Shown: piece by piece, positions 26,289 to 34,433 of the stretch
Position numbering within the stretch: the first letter of the stretch is position 1
How the letters are laid out: every line of letters starts with the position of its first letter
DNA from: Flavobacterium sp.
Lineage (GTDB): Bacteria > Bacteroidota > Bacteroidia > Flavobacteriales > Flavobacteriaceae
Assembly: GCF_013823965.1 (NCBI RefSeq)
Contig: NZ_PNNA01000035.1
Location: forward strand, 1 to 41,126
Direction of reading: 5' to 3'
DNA length: 41,126 nt
Notes under the pieces: model-generated
The model's input: only the letters and a program-made list of their open reading frames with translations
What the model was told of the DNA's origin: nothing
The model's database searches: none
Program-made: the position numbers and the translations under genes

Positions 26289-26438
26289 TATTGTATTTAT
26301 TAAATTTATTAATATATTTACATCGTGATAATAAACAACACGATGAAAATTCTATTTTAAATTGTCTTTTTACTCTATTTCCTACTTTCTCTTCAATAAA
26401 CAGTGAGAAAAACACTTTTGTTTAAAAGAAAAAAATTG

Positions 26439-26550
26439 TAAAAATTACCACTAAAAAAAGATTTCATCAATCCAAAAAACATTTAAAATCCATAACAAAA
26501 ACAGGGTTTTAAATTAAGTTGGTAATTTTTAAATTTACTATCTAAATTAG
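26439..26550 (+). promoter_or_regulatory. inverted repeat and promoter of the nan operon
   Basis: Arms TAAAAATTACCA (26439-26450) and TGGTAATTTTTA (26520-26531) are exact reverse complements, 69 bases apart. The second arm overlaps the TTG (26519-26521) of a likely promoter whose -7 element is TAAATTAG (26543-26550, spacing 21). This is a plausible ROK-regulator site that could loop. The gap 26289-26438 shows nothing else. Confidence 0.5.
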
Positions 26551-26580
26551 AAAACATAAAAACAATTAAAAAAATATCTT

Positions 26581-27501
26581 ATGAAAATTGAACATTTACA
26601 AGGACTTATTTCAGCTCCTTTTACACCCTTCGACAACAATGGAAAATTAGATGTCAGCCTAATTCCGGCATACTATACTTTTCTAAAAAGAAACGGAATT
26701 ACAGGCGCTTTCATCAACGGATCTACTGGAGAAGGAGTTTCTATTACACTAGAAGAGAAAAAAGCCGTAGCTCAAGCTTGGGCTGACTGCTCTAATCATG
26801 ATGCCGATTTTAAAGTGATGGTATTCTTGGGAGGAACTTGCCTTTCGGATTGTATTGAGTTGGCTAAACACGCCCACAAAATTGGTTTGTATGCAGTTTC
26901 ATTGACAGCTCCTTTTTATTTCAAACCTGCCAATGTAAACACACTTGCAGAAATTTGTATCAAAGTAGGCGAAAGTGTTCCTGATATGCCTTTATACTAC
27001 TACCATATTCCAGTATTATCAGGAGTAAACCTGCCTATGTTTGAGTTAATCCAAGTTTTAGACGGTAAACTTCCTAATTTTGCAGGAATAAAATATACAC
27101 ATGAAGATTTTATGGATTTTCAAAGTTGCATGAGTTATAAAAATGGCAAATACGACATGCTTTGGGGGCGCGACGAGAATATGCTTTCCGCATTGGTTTT
27201 AGGAGCCAAAGGTTCTGTAGGAAGTACATTTAATTATGCAGCTCCTTTATATTATGATTTGATTGCCGCTTTTAATGCCAATGACTTGGTTAAAGCACGT
27301 CTCTTGCAGCAAAAATCAATTGACATGATTCGTCTATTGGGCAAATACGGTGGAATTTCAGTAGGTAAAGCCTATATGAAAATGGTTGGATTAGATTTAG
27401 GTGAATTTAGATTGCCTGTAAAAAATATGAGTGCCGACCAATTCGAGTTATTTAAAAAAGATGTGGAAAGCCTCAATTTTGAAGATTTCAAATCAAAATA
27501 G
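26581..27501 (+). CDS. nanA: N-acetylneuraminate lyase
   Basis: 306-aa class I aldolase of the DHDPS/NAL family that splits N-acetylneuraminate into ManNAc and pyruvate in the cytoplasm. The Schiff-base Lys171 is in GIKYTHEDF, the active-site Tyr141 is in YYHIPVLSGVNLP, and the substrate-binding NGSTGEG is near residues 46-52. The IPVLSGV pattern is closer to NanA than to dihydrodipicolinate synthase. It is first of a five-gene sialic-acid operon and follows the ROK regulator. Confidence 0.93.
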   Translation: MKIEHLQGLISAPFTPFDNNGKLDVSLIPAYYTFLKRNGITGAFINGSTGEGVSITLEEKKAVAQAWADCSNHDADFKVMVFLGGTCLSDCIELAKHAHKIGLYAVSLTAPFYFKPANVNTLAEICIKVGESVPDMPLYYYHIPVLSGVNLPMFELIQVLDGKLPNFAGIKYTHEDFMDFQSCMSYKNGKYDMLWGRDENMLSALVLGAKGSVGSTFNYAAPLYYDLIAAFNANDLVKARLLQQKSIDMIRLLGKYGGISVGKAYMKMVGLDLGEFRLPVKNMSADQFELFKKDVESLNFEDFKSK

Positions 27502-27531
27502 CATAGTCTGTTTTGTAATAAAACAACAACC

Positions 27532-28704
27532 ATGAACAACTATTTTTCTTCTATAATTCTTTCAATACTAATTATGTCGACAACTGATGCCTTTTCTCAA
27601 AAAAAAGCTGTAAACCATATTCAATGGAAAAAAGCAGCACAACTACAAAATGCCGATGGAAGCATATCTTTGGGTTTTGCCGGTGCGATTAATGGCATTA
27701 CCAACGATGTTTTAATTGTATCGGGAGGTGCCAATTTCCAAGACAAAATGCCTTGGGAAGGAGGAAAAAAACACTATTCAAAAGAAATTCATGTGTTGCA
27801 AAAATGCAATGAAGTCTATAAATGGAATAAAAACGTCCGCAGTACTTTACCGGAACCTATCGCCTATTGTGGTTCTACTTCAACGGATTTAGGAGTGGTA
27901 TATGTAGGCGGTGAAAATGAAAATGGACTTTCTAACAAGGCCTTTATCTTAAAATGGAATAATGCTAAAAATGATGTTGAAGCTACTTCCCTACCCAATT
28001 TTCCTTTAGCCATTACCAATATTGCCCTTACTCATATTGGCAATGTTGTATTTGCCATTGGTGGTGATGAGTCGACTAAATCTTCCGATTTGTTTTTCAG
28101 TCTAGATTTAAACAGTACTAATCGGGAGTGGAAATCATTGCCAAAATTGCCTTTAGCCTTGGCTAATTCGGTTGCGGTGGCCCAGAAAGACAAGGATGCG
28201 ACGAATATTTATATCATTGGCGGAAGAACTAAAACACCTTCGGGAATAAGTGATTTGCATAACACTACTTTTGTCTTTAATCTTAAAAAACAAATCTGGG
28301 AAAGTCGTGCCAACATTTCCGATGGAGTAAATACAACCAATTTTTCAGCAGGTGCAGGTGTGGCAGTGGGGAAAAATTCAATCTTAATTGTTGGCGGTGA
28401 TAATGGTACTGTCTTTCATAAAATAGAAACCTATTTATCCCAAATTTCAAAAACAGATTCTCCCGAGGAAAAGACAAAACTAGCCGCTGAGAAAAATATG
28501 CTGAACACAAATCATGATGGTTTCTATAAAGGAATCTTGTTATACAACACCCTCACCGATTCATGGTCCAAAATTGGTGAACTACCATTTCTTGCTCATG
28601 TGACTACTACAGCCACGATGTGGAAAAATGAAATTGTTTTGTCCAATGGGGAAATAAAACCAGGTATTCGCACTCCTGATGTGATGTTGGGTACTGTAAA
28701 ATAA
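27532..28704 (+). CDS. nanM: kelch-type N-acetylneuraminate epimerase (mutarotase)
   Basis: 390-aa secreted or periplasmic kelch beta-propeller. Signal peptide about residues 1-22. Kelch blades are recognised by repeated GG motifs: VLIVSGGANFQDKMPWEGG, VVYVGGENE, VFAIGGDES, IYIIGGRT and ILIVGGDNG. The PWEGGKK segment and terminal NGEIKPGIRTPDV are typical of the NanM/cyclically permuted mutarotase family, which interconverts alpha- and beta-sialic acid for faster uptake. It starts 30 bases after nanA. Confidence 0.9.
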   Translation: MNNYFSSIILSILIMSTTDAFSQKKAVNHIQWKKAAQLQNADGSISLGFAGAINGITNDVLIVSGGANFQDKMPWEGGKKHYSKEIHVLQKCNEVYKWNKNVRSTLPEPIAYCGSTSTDLGVVYVGGENENGLSNKAFILKWNNAKNDVEATSLPNFPLAITNIALTHIGNVVFAIGGDESTKSSDLFFSLDLNSTNREWKSLPKLPLALANSVAVAQKDKDATNIYIIGGRTKTPSGISDLHNTTFVFNLKKQIWESRANISDGVNTTNFSAGAGVAVGKNSILIVGGDNGTVFHKIETYLSQISKTDSPEEKTKLAAEKNMLNTNHDGFYKGILLYNTLTDSWSKIGELPFLAHVTTTATMWKNEIVLSNGEIKPGIRTPDVMLGTVK

Positions 28705-28791
28705 TTTCGCTCAAAATAGATTTTAATTCCATTTCTTCAATTCGAAAAATGAAATTGAAATTATAAATGTAATCTTAAAGCATATCAAAAT

Positions 28792-30036
28792 ATGAAAAAT
28801 ACAAAGTATTATCCTTGGGTCGTGGTAGGCTTGTTATGGCTTGTAGCCTTGCTTAACTATATGGACAGACAGATGCTGGCAACAATGCGCCCTTCAATGG
28901 AAGCAGACATTGCTGAATTAGTGTCCGGTGAAAACTTTGGACGCTTGATGGCTATTTTTCTTTGGATTTATGCTTTAATGAGTCCTATATCCGGAATTAT
29001 AGCGGACAAATTAAACCGAAAATGGCTGATTATAGGCAGTTTATTTGTATGGTCAGCGGTTACGTACGCTATGGGATATGCAACAACTTACAATCAAGTG
29101 TATTGGTTGAGAGCTCTTATGGGAGTGAGTGAAGCTTTATATATTCCTGCCGGTTTATCGTTGATAGCGGATTACCATCAACAAAAAACTAGGTCACTTG
29201 CCATTGGTATTCATATGACAGGACTTTATGTGGGTTCCGCATTGGGGGGCTTTGGCGCTACAATTGCCGCTACCTATTCTTGGCATTCCACTTTTCATTA
29301 TTTTGGGCTAACAGGTATTTTTTATACTTTCGTTTTAGTGTTTTTTTTAAAAGAGAAAAAAGTTGTCGGAGTAAAAACTATAGATCCCGATTTGATGCCA
29401 ATAAAGGAAAAAAGTTCAGTCTTCAAGGGTATTGCGCTTTTATTCACGAACATCTCTTTCTGGGTTATCTTATTCTATTTTGCCATAATAAGCTTGCCGG
29501 GCTGGGCTACAAAAAACTGGTTGCCAACCTTGTTTTCAGAAAACTTGGGAATCCCAATGGAACAGGCAGGGCCTCTAGCAACCATTGCCATCTCTTTTTC
29601 ATCATTATTGGGAGTGATTTTTGGTGGCATTCTATCTGATAAATGGGTTCAAAAAAACATAAAAGGCAGGGTTTATACCAGTGCAATTGGCCTGAGTTTA
29701 ACCATTCCTGCTTTATTGTTGATTGGTTTTGGACATTCTTTATTCAATGTCGTGGGTGCTGCACTTTGTTTTGGTATAGGCTACGGGATGTTTGATGCCA
29801 ATAATATGCCTATCATTTGTCAATTTGTTTCTTCAAAATACCGCGCGACAGCCTATGGAGTCCTGAATATGACCGGAGTTGGTTGTGGCGCATTAGTAAC
29901 TTCGCTTTTAGGTAAATCATCGGATAGCGGAACTTTAGGCTCTGGTTTTGCCTTAATGGCGGGAGTTGTTGTAATTGCATTAATAGTTCAAATCAGTTTT
30001 CTACGTCCAAAAGTGAATGATTTTGTTGACGCATAA
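28792..30036 (+). CDS. MFS transporter, probable sialic acid permease
   Basis: 414-aa inner-membrane protein with about 12 hydrophobic segments of the major facilitator superfamily, anion:cation symporter-like branch. It has LNYMDRQMLATMRPSM after the first helix and GIIADKLNRKWLI between helices 2 and 3. Between nanM and the sialate esterase gene it most likely imports N-acetylneuraminate across the inner membrane (NanT role), but sequence alone does not separate it from hexuronate transporters. It starts 87 bases after nanM. Confidence 0.85.
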   Translation: MKNTKYYPWVVVGLLWLVALLNYMDRQMLATMRPSMEADIAELVSGENFGRLMAIFLWIYALMSPISGIIADKLNRKWLIIGSLFVWSAVTYAMGYATTYNQVYWLRALMGVSEALYIPAGLSLIADYHQQKTRSLAIGIHMTGLYVGSALGGFGATIAATYSWHSTFHYFGLTGIFYTFVLVFFLKEKKVVGVKTIDPDLMPIKEKSSVFKGIALLFTNISFWVILFYFAIISLPGWATKNWLPTLFSENLGIPMEQAGPLATIAISFSSLLGVIFGGILSDKWVQKNIKGRVYTSAIGLSLTIPALLLIGFGHSLFNVVGAALCFGIGYGMFDANNMPIICQFVSSKYRATAYGVLNMTGVGCGALVTSLLGKSSDSGTLGSGFALMAGVVVIALIVQISFLRPKVNDFVDA

Positions 30037-30102
30037 AACTCTCAAACATAGCTTTATTATGTTTTTGTAATTGTTTGGTTTTGATTAGTTTTTTATCTGT
30101 TG

Positions 30103-30126
30103 AGGCGAAATCTTTATGTTTCGCCT
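30103..30126 (+). other. intercistronic hairpin
   Basis: Perfect 8-base arms AGGCGAAA (30103-30110) and TTTCGCCT (30119-30126) around an 8-base loop, in the 131-base gap between the transporter and esterase genes. There is no T-run after it, so it looks more like an RNA-processing or stabilising hairpin than a terminator. Confidence 0.5.
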
Positions 30127-30167
30127 TGATTGATAAATTGTCAAATTCATAGAAATAACTATCTAAT

Positions 30168-32276
30168 ATGATGAATTATTTGAAAAGGAATCTTCTCTTA
30201 TTCATATTTTTAATTTCTATACTTAGCCATATTGAACTGGCTGCACAAAAATCAATACTTAAAATAGCCTGTATTGGAGATTCGGTAACTGCGGGTTATC
30301 TTTTACCAGATGCAGTAAATGAATCCTACCCTTCGCAACTTCAAATCCTGATGGGTGAAAAATATGAAGTGAAAAACTTTGGACATAGCGGAGCAACGCT
30401 TTTGAAAAAAGGACATAAACCATATTATAAAACTAAGGAATATGCCGATGCCATTGCATACAGTCCTGATATTGCCATTATTCATTTAGGATTAAATGAT
30501 ACAGATCCACGAAATTGGCCCAATTACAAAGAAGAATTTGATGCTGATTATTCTTGGCTGATAGAAACCTTAAAAAAACAAAATCCATCGATAAATATAT
30601 ATATCTGTCGATTAACGCCTATATTTAATGACCATTCCCGCTTTAAATCAGGAACGAGAGATTGGTTTTGGCAAATTCAATCCCATATACCCAACATTGC
30701 AAAAGCAAATCAAGTTGGTTTAATTGATTTACATGAAAAGTTATACAGTCGTCCTGATCTTTTTCCCGATGCTTTACATCCAACGAAAGAAGGAGCAGCC
30801 ATTTTGGCCCAGACCGTTTATGAAAACATAACTCAAAATTTTGGCGGATTAAAATTAGCTCCTGTATTCACGGAAAATATGGTTTTACAGCGCAATCAGC
30901 CTATTCAAATATATGGAACGGCCAATGGAGGCGATATTATAGAAGTAAATTTTAAACAACAAAAAAAGAACGTCATTGCCGACAAATATGGAAAATGGAA
31001 AATTACTTTCGCCGCTATGAAACAAGGCGGGCCGTATGAAATGACTATCCATTCTAAAGAAACAAACATTATTTTAAGGAATATTCTAATTGGAGATGTT
31101 TGGTTTTGTTCCGGACAATCAAATATGGCATTTCAACTTCAAAACGCTGAAAATGGTTCGGCAGAAGCAAAAAAAGCAATCGCAAATACAACTATTCGAT
31201 TATTCAATGCCAAAGCGATACATGATACTGATGAAACAGCCTGGGATGCAACCACTTTGACTAAAACCAATCAGCTGCATTTTTTTTCCGGAAGTTGGGC
31301 GGTATGTGATTCGATAAGTGCAAAAGATTTCTCTGCCATTGCCTATTATTTTGGTAAAAACATCGCCCACGAAGAAAATGTGCCCGTGGGTTTAATTCAA
31401 GTTGTTGTTGGTGGATCACCCATAGAATCTTGGATTGACAGATATACATTGGAACATGACAATAAAGTAGTTGATGTATTAACCAGCTGGCACAAATCAG
31501 ATTTCCTTATGCCATGGGTCAGAGAACGTGCCAATGCAAATTTGAAAAATGCCACAAATGCAAAACAAAGGCATCCCTATGATCCTTGCTACAATTTTGA
31601 AGCTGGAGTGCAAGCTTTTACAAAATTCCCAATAAAAGGCGTGATTTGGTACCAAGGCGAAAGCAATGCACACAATGTTGAATTATACGAGCATCTGATG
31701 CCAACATTGGTAGAAAGTTGGCGCAAAGCCTGGCAAACAGTATTTCCCTTCTATTATGTACAATTATCAAGTATTGATAGACCAACTTGGCCAGCATTCA
31801 GAGATGTCCAAAATAGATTGCAAAATAAAATACCAAATAGCGGAATGGCCATCAGCATGGATTATGGAGATACTTTAAATGTTCATCCGATCAAGAAAAA
31901 AGAAGTTGCCAATCGTTTGGCTCTTTTAGCCTTGAGGTACACTTATGGAAAAGCTGTTATTGCGAATGGTCCTTCCGCCATAAAAGCCATACAAAAAGGT
32001 GAAAATATTTTGGTTTCATTTACTTTTACCAAACAATTAACAACAGCGGATAAAAAAGAATTAATTGGTTTTGAATTGTTAAACGACAAGGGAATGCATA
32101 TTCAAGGCAAAGCAGCAATCGTGGAGAATCAAGTGGTAATTACTATCCCAAAAGGTGAAAAAATAAAAACAATTTTATATGGTTGGCAACCTTTTACAAC
32201 AGCTAATTTAGTGAATGAAGCAGGTCTTCCCTGTTCTACTTTTAAACTAGAAATCCATTCAAGTATTGAAAATTAA
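30168..32276 (+). CDS. nanS: two-domain sialate O-acetylesterase (SGNH + SASA)
   Basis: 702-aa secreted enzyme. Signal peptide about residues 1-27. The N-terminal GDSL/SGNH hydrolase domain (about 30-225) has Ser39 in IGDSVTAG, HLGLNDTD as the Asn block, and Asp201/His204 in DALHP. The C-terminal sialate-acetylesterase (SASA) domain (about 230-695) has Ser318 in CSGQSNM, IWYQGES, and His573 in NVHP. Both active sites look complete. It should remove O-acetyl groups from sialic acids so that sialidase and lyase can act. A two-domain NanS of this kind is known from Tannerella forsythia. ATG at 30168 is followed by a second ATG. Confidence 0.9.
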   Translation: MMNYLKRNLLLFIFLISILSHIELAAQKSILKIACIGDSVTAGYLLPDAVNESYPSQLQILMGEKYEVKNFGHSGATLLKKGHKPYYKTKEYADAIAYSPDIAIIHLGLNDTDPRNWPNYKEEFDADYSWLIETLKKQNPSINIYICRLTPIFNDHSRFKSGTRDWFWQIQSHIPNIAKANQVGLIDLHEKLYSRPDLFPDALHPTKEGAAILAQTVYENITQNFGGLKLAPVFTENMVLQRNQPIQIYGTANGGDIIEVNFKQQKKNVIADKYGKWKITFAAMKQGGPYEMTIHSKETNIILRNILIGDVWFCSGQSNMAFQLQNAENGSAEAKKAIANTTIRLFNAKAIHDTDETAWDATTLTKTNQLHFFSGSWAVCDSISAKDFSAIAYYFGKNIAHEENVPVGLIQVVVGGSPIESWIDRYTLEHDNKVVDVLTSWHKSDFLMPWVRERANANLKNATNAKQRHPYDPCYNFEAGVQAFTKFPIKGVIWYQGESNAHNVELYEHLMPTLVESWRKAWQTVFPFYYVQLSSIDRPTWPAFRDVQNRLQNKIPNSGMAISMDYGDTLNVHPIKKKEVANRLALLALRYTYGKAVIANGPSAIKAIQKGENILVSFTFTKQLTTADKKELIGFELLNDKGMHIQGKAAIVENQVVITIPKGEKIKTILYGWQPFTTANLVNEAGLPCSTFKLEIHSSIEN

Positions 32277-32363
32277 AACATTCACAAAAACGCAATACAT
32301 TTATGATAGAAAACAAGAATTTTGTAGTTAATACACCAAATAAACAAATTGAAATTATAAAAA

Positions 32364-33485
32364 ATGAAAAAAGCTATTATTAACGGCATAGTACATACTG
32401 GCGAAGAAATAAATAATGACATTATCATCATAGAAAATGGAATTATCGTTTCTGTCCAAAAAGAAATCCCAAATAATGTTCCTATAATTGATTTGAAAGG
32501 AGATCACATTTCTGCGGGTTTCATAGACATACAAATAAACGGTGGCGAGCAATTTTATTTTAGCCAAACTCCAACAGAAGAAGCGATTAATGACATCCAA
32601 AAAGCCAGTTTACAATATGCTACAACACATACGTTTCCCTGTTTGATATCTTCATCTAAGGAAACCATACTTCAGGGAATTGAAGCCATTCGCAATTATA
32701 AAGCAAAAAACAATAATGGGGTAATGGGAATGCATCTGGAAGGACCTTTTTTAAATCCTTTGAAACGCGGTGCACATAGTATCAATCAGGTTCGCAAACC
32801 CACCAATTCGGAATTGGAGGAGATTATTCGTTATGGCAAAGATGTCATAAAAGTAATTACTATTGCTCCAGAATGCTTTACCGATGAGCAACTGGATATG
32901 TTGCTAGAAAGTGACATCGTCATTTCAGCCGGACATTCTACAATTACTTACAAAGAAGCACAATATTATTTTTCCAAAGGAATCAAACTCTCAACTCATT
33001 TGTTTAATGCCATGACACAATTTGGTCATCGGGAACCAGGTTTGGTTGGTGCTATTTTAGAAAACGAAAGCGTTTATGCACCTGTTATTTTAGATGGTGC
33101 CCATTGTGATTATGCAGCTGCAAGATTAGCATATAAACTAAAACAGGATAAATTCTTTTTAATTACTGATGCCGCTTTTTTAGGACGCAAAGTTTCCAAT
33201 TTCAAATGGGAGAATTTTGATGCTCATCTGGATAATGGTTTTTATCGGAATGAAGAAGGAAATTTAGCCGGAGCAAGTATTTCGATGAAAGAAGCTGTCC
33301 AAAATGCATTCAATCATTTAAATGTATCTGCGGACGAAGCAATTAAAATGGCTACATGTCGAGTGGCAAGTGCAGTAAAGATGGAAAATCAATTGGGCAA
33401 AATAAAACCAGGATTTCCAGCAAGTTTTGCAACATTCAACGATAATCTGACAAGAATAGAAACCCTAAATTATGACTCGATTTAA
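32364..33485 (+). CDS. nagA: N-acetylglucosamine-6-phosphate deacetylase
   Basis: 373-aa cytoplasmic amidohydrolase that deacetylates GlcNAc-6-phosphate to glucosamine-6-phosphate, the substrate of NagB (fused gene at 13289). Visible motifs: GFIDIQINGG, GMHLEGPFLNPLKRGAH (metal Glu), AGHST, THLFNAM with metal His, LDGAHCD, and ITDAAFLG with the catalytic Asp. Length normal. Last gene of the nan operon, 87 bases after the esterase gene and about 80 bases before a clear terminator. Confidence 0.93.
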   Translation: MKKAIINGIVHTGEEINNDIIIIENGIIVSVQKEIPNNVPIIDLKGDHISAGFIDIQINGGEQFYFSQTPTEEAINDIQKASLQYATTHTFPCLISSSKETILQGIEAIRNYKAKNNNGVMGMHLEGPFLNPLKRGAHSINQVRKPTNSELEEIIRYGKDVIKVITIAPECFTDEQLDMLLESDIVISAGHSTITYKEAQYYFSKGIKLSTHLFNAMTQFGHREPGLVGAILENESVYAPVILDGAHCDYAAARLAYKLKQDKFFLITDAAFLGRKVSNFKWENFDAHLDNGFYRNEEGNLAGASISMKEAVQNAFNHLNVSADEAIKMATCRVASAVKMENQLGKIKPGFPASFATFNDNLTRIETLNYDSI

Positions 33486-33564
33486 GCAATCAACATTAAA
33501 ATTACCATTTCTTCTGAAAGAGGAAACATCATCAGTCAATTAAAAGAGATTTTTGTTAAAAATG

Positions 33565-33600
33565 AAAAAACCACGAGTAGCGATCTATTCGTGGTTTTTT
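33565..33600 (+). terminator. intrinsic terminator of the nan operon
   Basis: A 12-base stem with core CCACGA/TCGTGG (33565-33576 with 33589-33600), a 12-base loop and a terminal T6 run. It lies about 80 bases after nagA and marks the end of the glycan locus. Confidence 0.85.
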
Positions 33601-33659
33601 ATATTAGAAGCTATCAACGAAAAAGAAGTTTAAGAACTATACAATAATGCGATAAATAA

Positions 33660-33839
33660 AATAATGAAAATCAATACATCGGAAGTGGTATTGATGCTAA
33701 AAGAAGAATAATTGGTTCGATATTTCCAAGTAATTTTAAATTTGAAAATAAAAAAGTTCGAACCGCAGATTTGAACCCAATCTCATCAAAAATTGCCAGT
33801 ATTGACAAGGCTTCCCTAAATAAAAAAAATGGGACAAAT
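33660..33839 (+). pseudogene. probable serine-recombinase C-terminal remnant
   Basis: After an in-frame TAA at 33657, an open stretch encodes NNENQYIGSGIDAKRRIIGS, continuing IFPSNFKFENKKVRTADLNP and ending KKNGTN. It resembles the extreme C-terminus of Bacteroidota large serine recombinases (pattern KRxIIGSIFPxxxxFxxxxxRTxxxN). No catalytic domain is present. It then runs into the antisense of tRNA-Arg. Identification rests on a short pattern from memory. Confidence 0.45.
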
Positions 33840-33865
33840 CTAAAAAATAGACTTATCCCATTCCG

Positions 33866-33939
<74 letters not shown>

Positions 33940-33953
33940 ATTATTTCAATTTG

Positions 33954-34028
33954 TCGGGGTGGCAGGATTCGAACCTGCGGCCTCCTGCTCCCAAAGCAGG
34001 CGCGATAACCGAGCTACGCTACACCCCG
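33954..34028 (-). tRNA. tRNA-Pro (anticodon TGG)
   Basis: Minus-strand cloverleaf with acceptor CGGGGTG/CACCCCG, anticodon arm CCTGC-TTTGGGA-GCAGG (TGG) and T-arm GCAGG-TTCGAAT-CCTGC. No encoded CCA. It lies between the Ser and Arg tRNAs. Confidence 0.96.
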
Positions 34029-34042
34029 AAGTGCAAAAAAAG

Positions 34043-34129
34043 CGGAGAGTAAGGGATTCGAACCCTTGGTACAGTTTCCCATACGCATGTTTAGCAAACA
34101 TGTCCTTTCGGCCACTCAGGCAACTCTCC
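34043..34129 (-). tRNA. tRNA-Ser (anticodon GCT)
   Basis: Minus-strand class II tRNA of 87 bases with acceptor GGAGAGT/ACTCTCC, anticodon arm ACATG-TTTGCTAAA-CATG (GCT), a long variable arm, and T-arm AAGGG-TTCGAAT-CCCTT. First in the cluster, 34 bases downstream of its promoter. Confidence 0.96.
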
Positions 34130-34162
34130 AATATAAGAACTTATAATCCTTTTAAGCGGTTG

Positions 34163-34193
34163 CAAATGTAACTTTCTATTCTATATTTCACAA
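34163..34193 (-). promoter_or_regulatory. promoter of the tRNA cluster
   Basis: On the minus strand TTG (34193-34191), exactly 20 bases, then TACATTTG (34170-34163), a perfect match to the Bacteroidota TAnnTTTG -7 element. It serves as an internal check of the promoter model used for the glycan operons. Confidence 0.75.
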
Positions 34194-34377
34194 ATTATTA
34201 GCCCCTTTTTTTTAATGTTTTTTTATACCGAATTCAAAAACATTAACAATCAAACGCATAGCTTGTTTTTAGAGAAACAATTTGTGTTTTTATTCAAATG
34301 AATATTAATAAAAGGACATTAAATAGTAATAATTCAAAATTGCCCCAATAATGGCGTAATAATATCAAAAATGTAAT

Positions 34378-34406
34378 TTGGTATTTACACAAAATGATTA
34401 AATTCG
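34378..34406 (+). promoter_or_regulatory. likely thiolase promoter
   Basis: TTG (34378-34380), 18 bases, TAAATTCG (34399-34406), 28 bases before the thiolase ATG. The spacing is two bases short of the usual 20. The remainder of 34194-34377 shows nothing else. Confidence 0.45.
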
Positions 34407-34433
34407 CAACTTAAACTAAAATACAAACTCATC

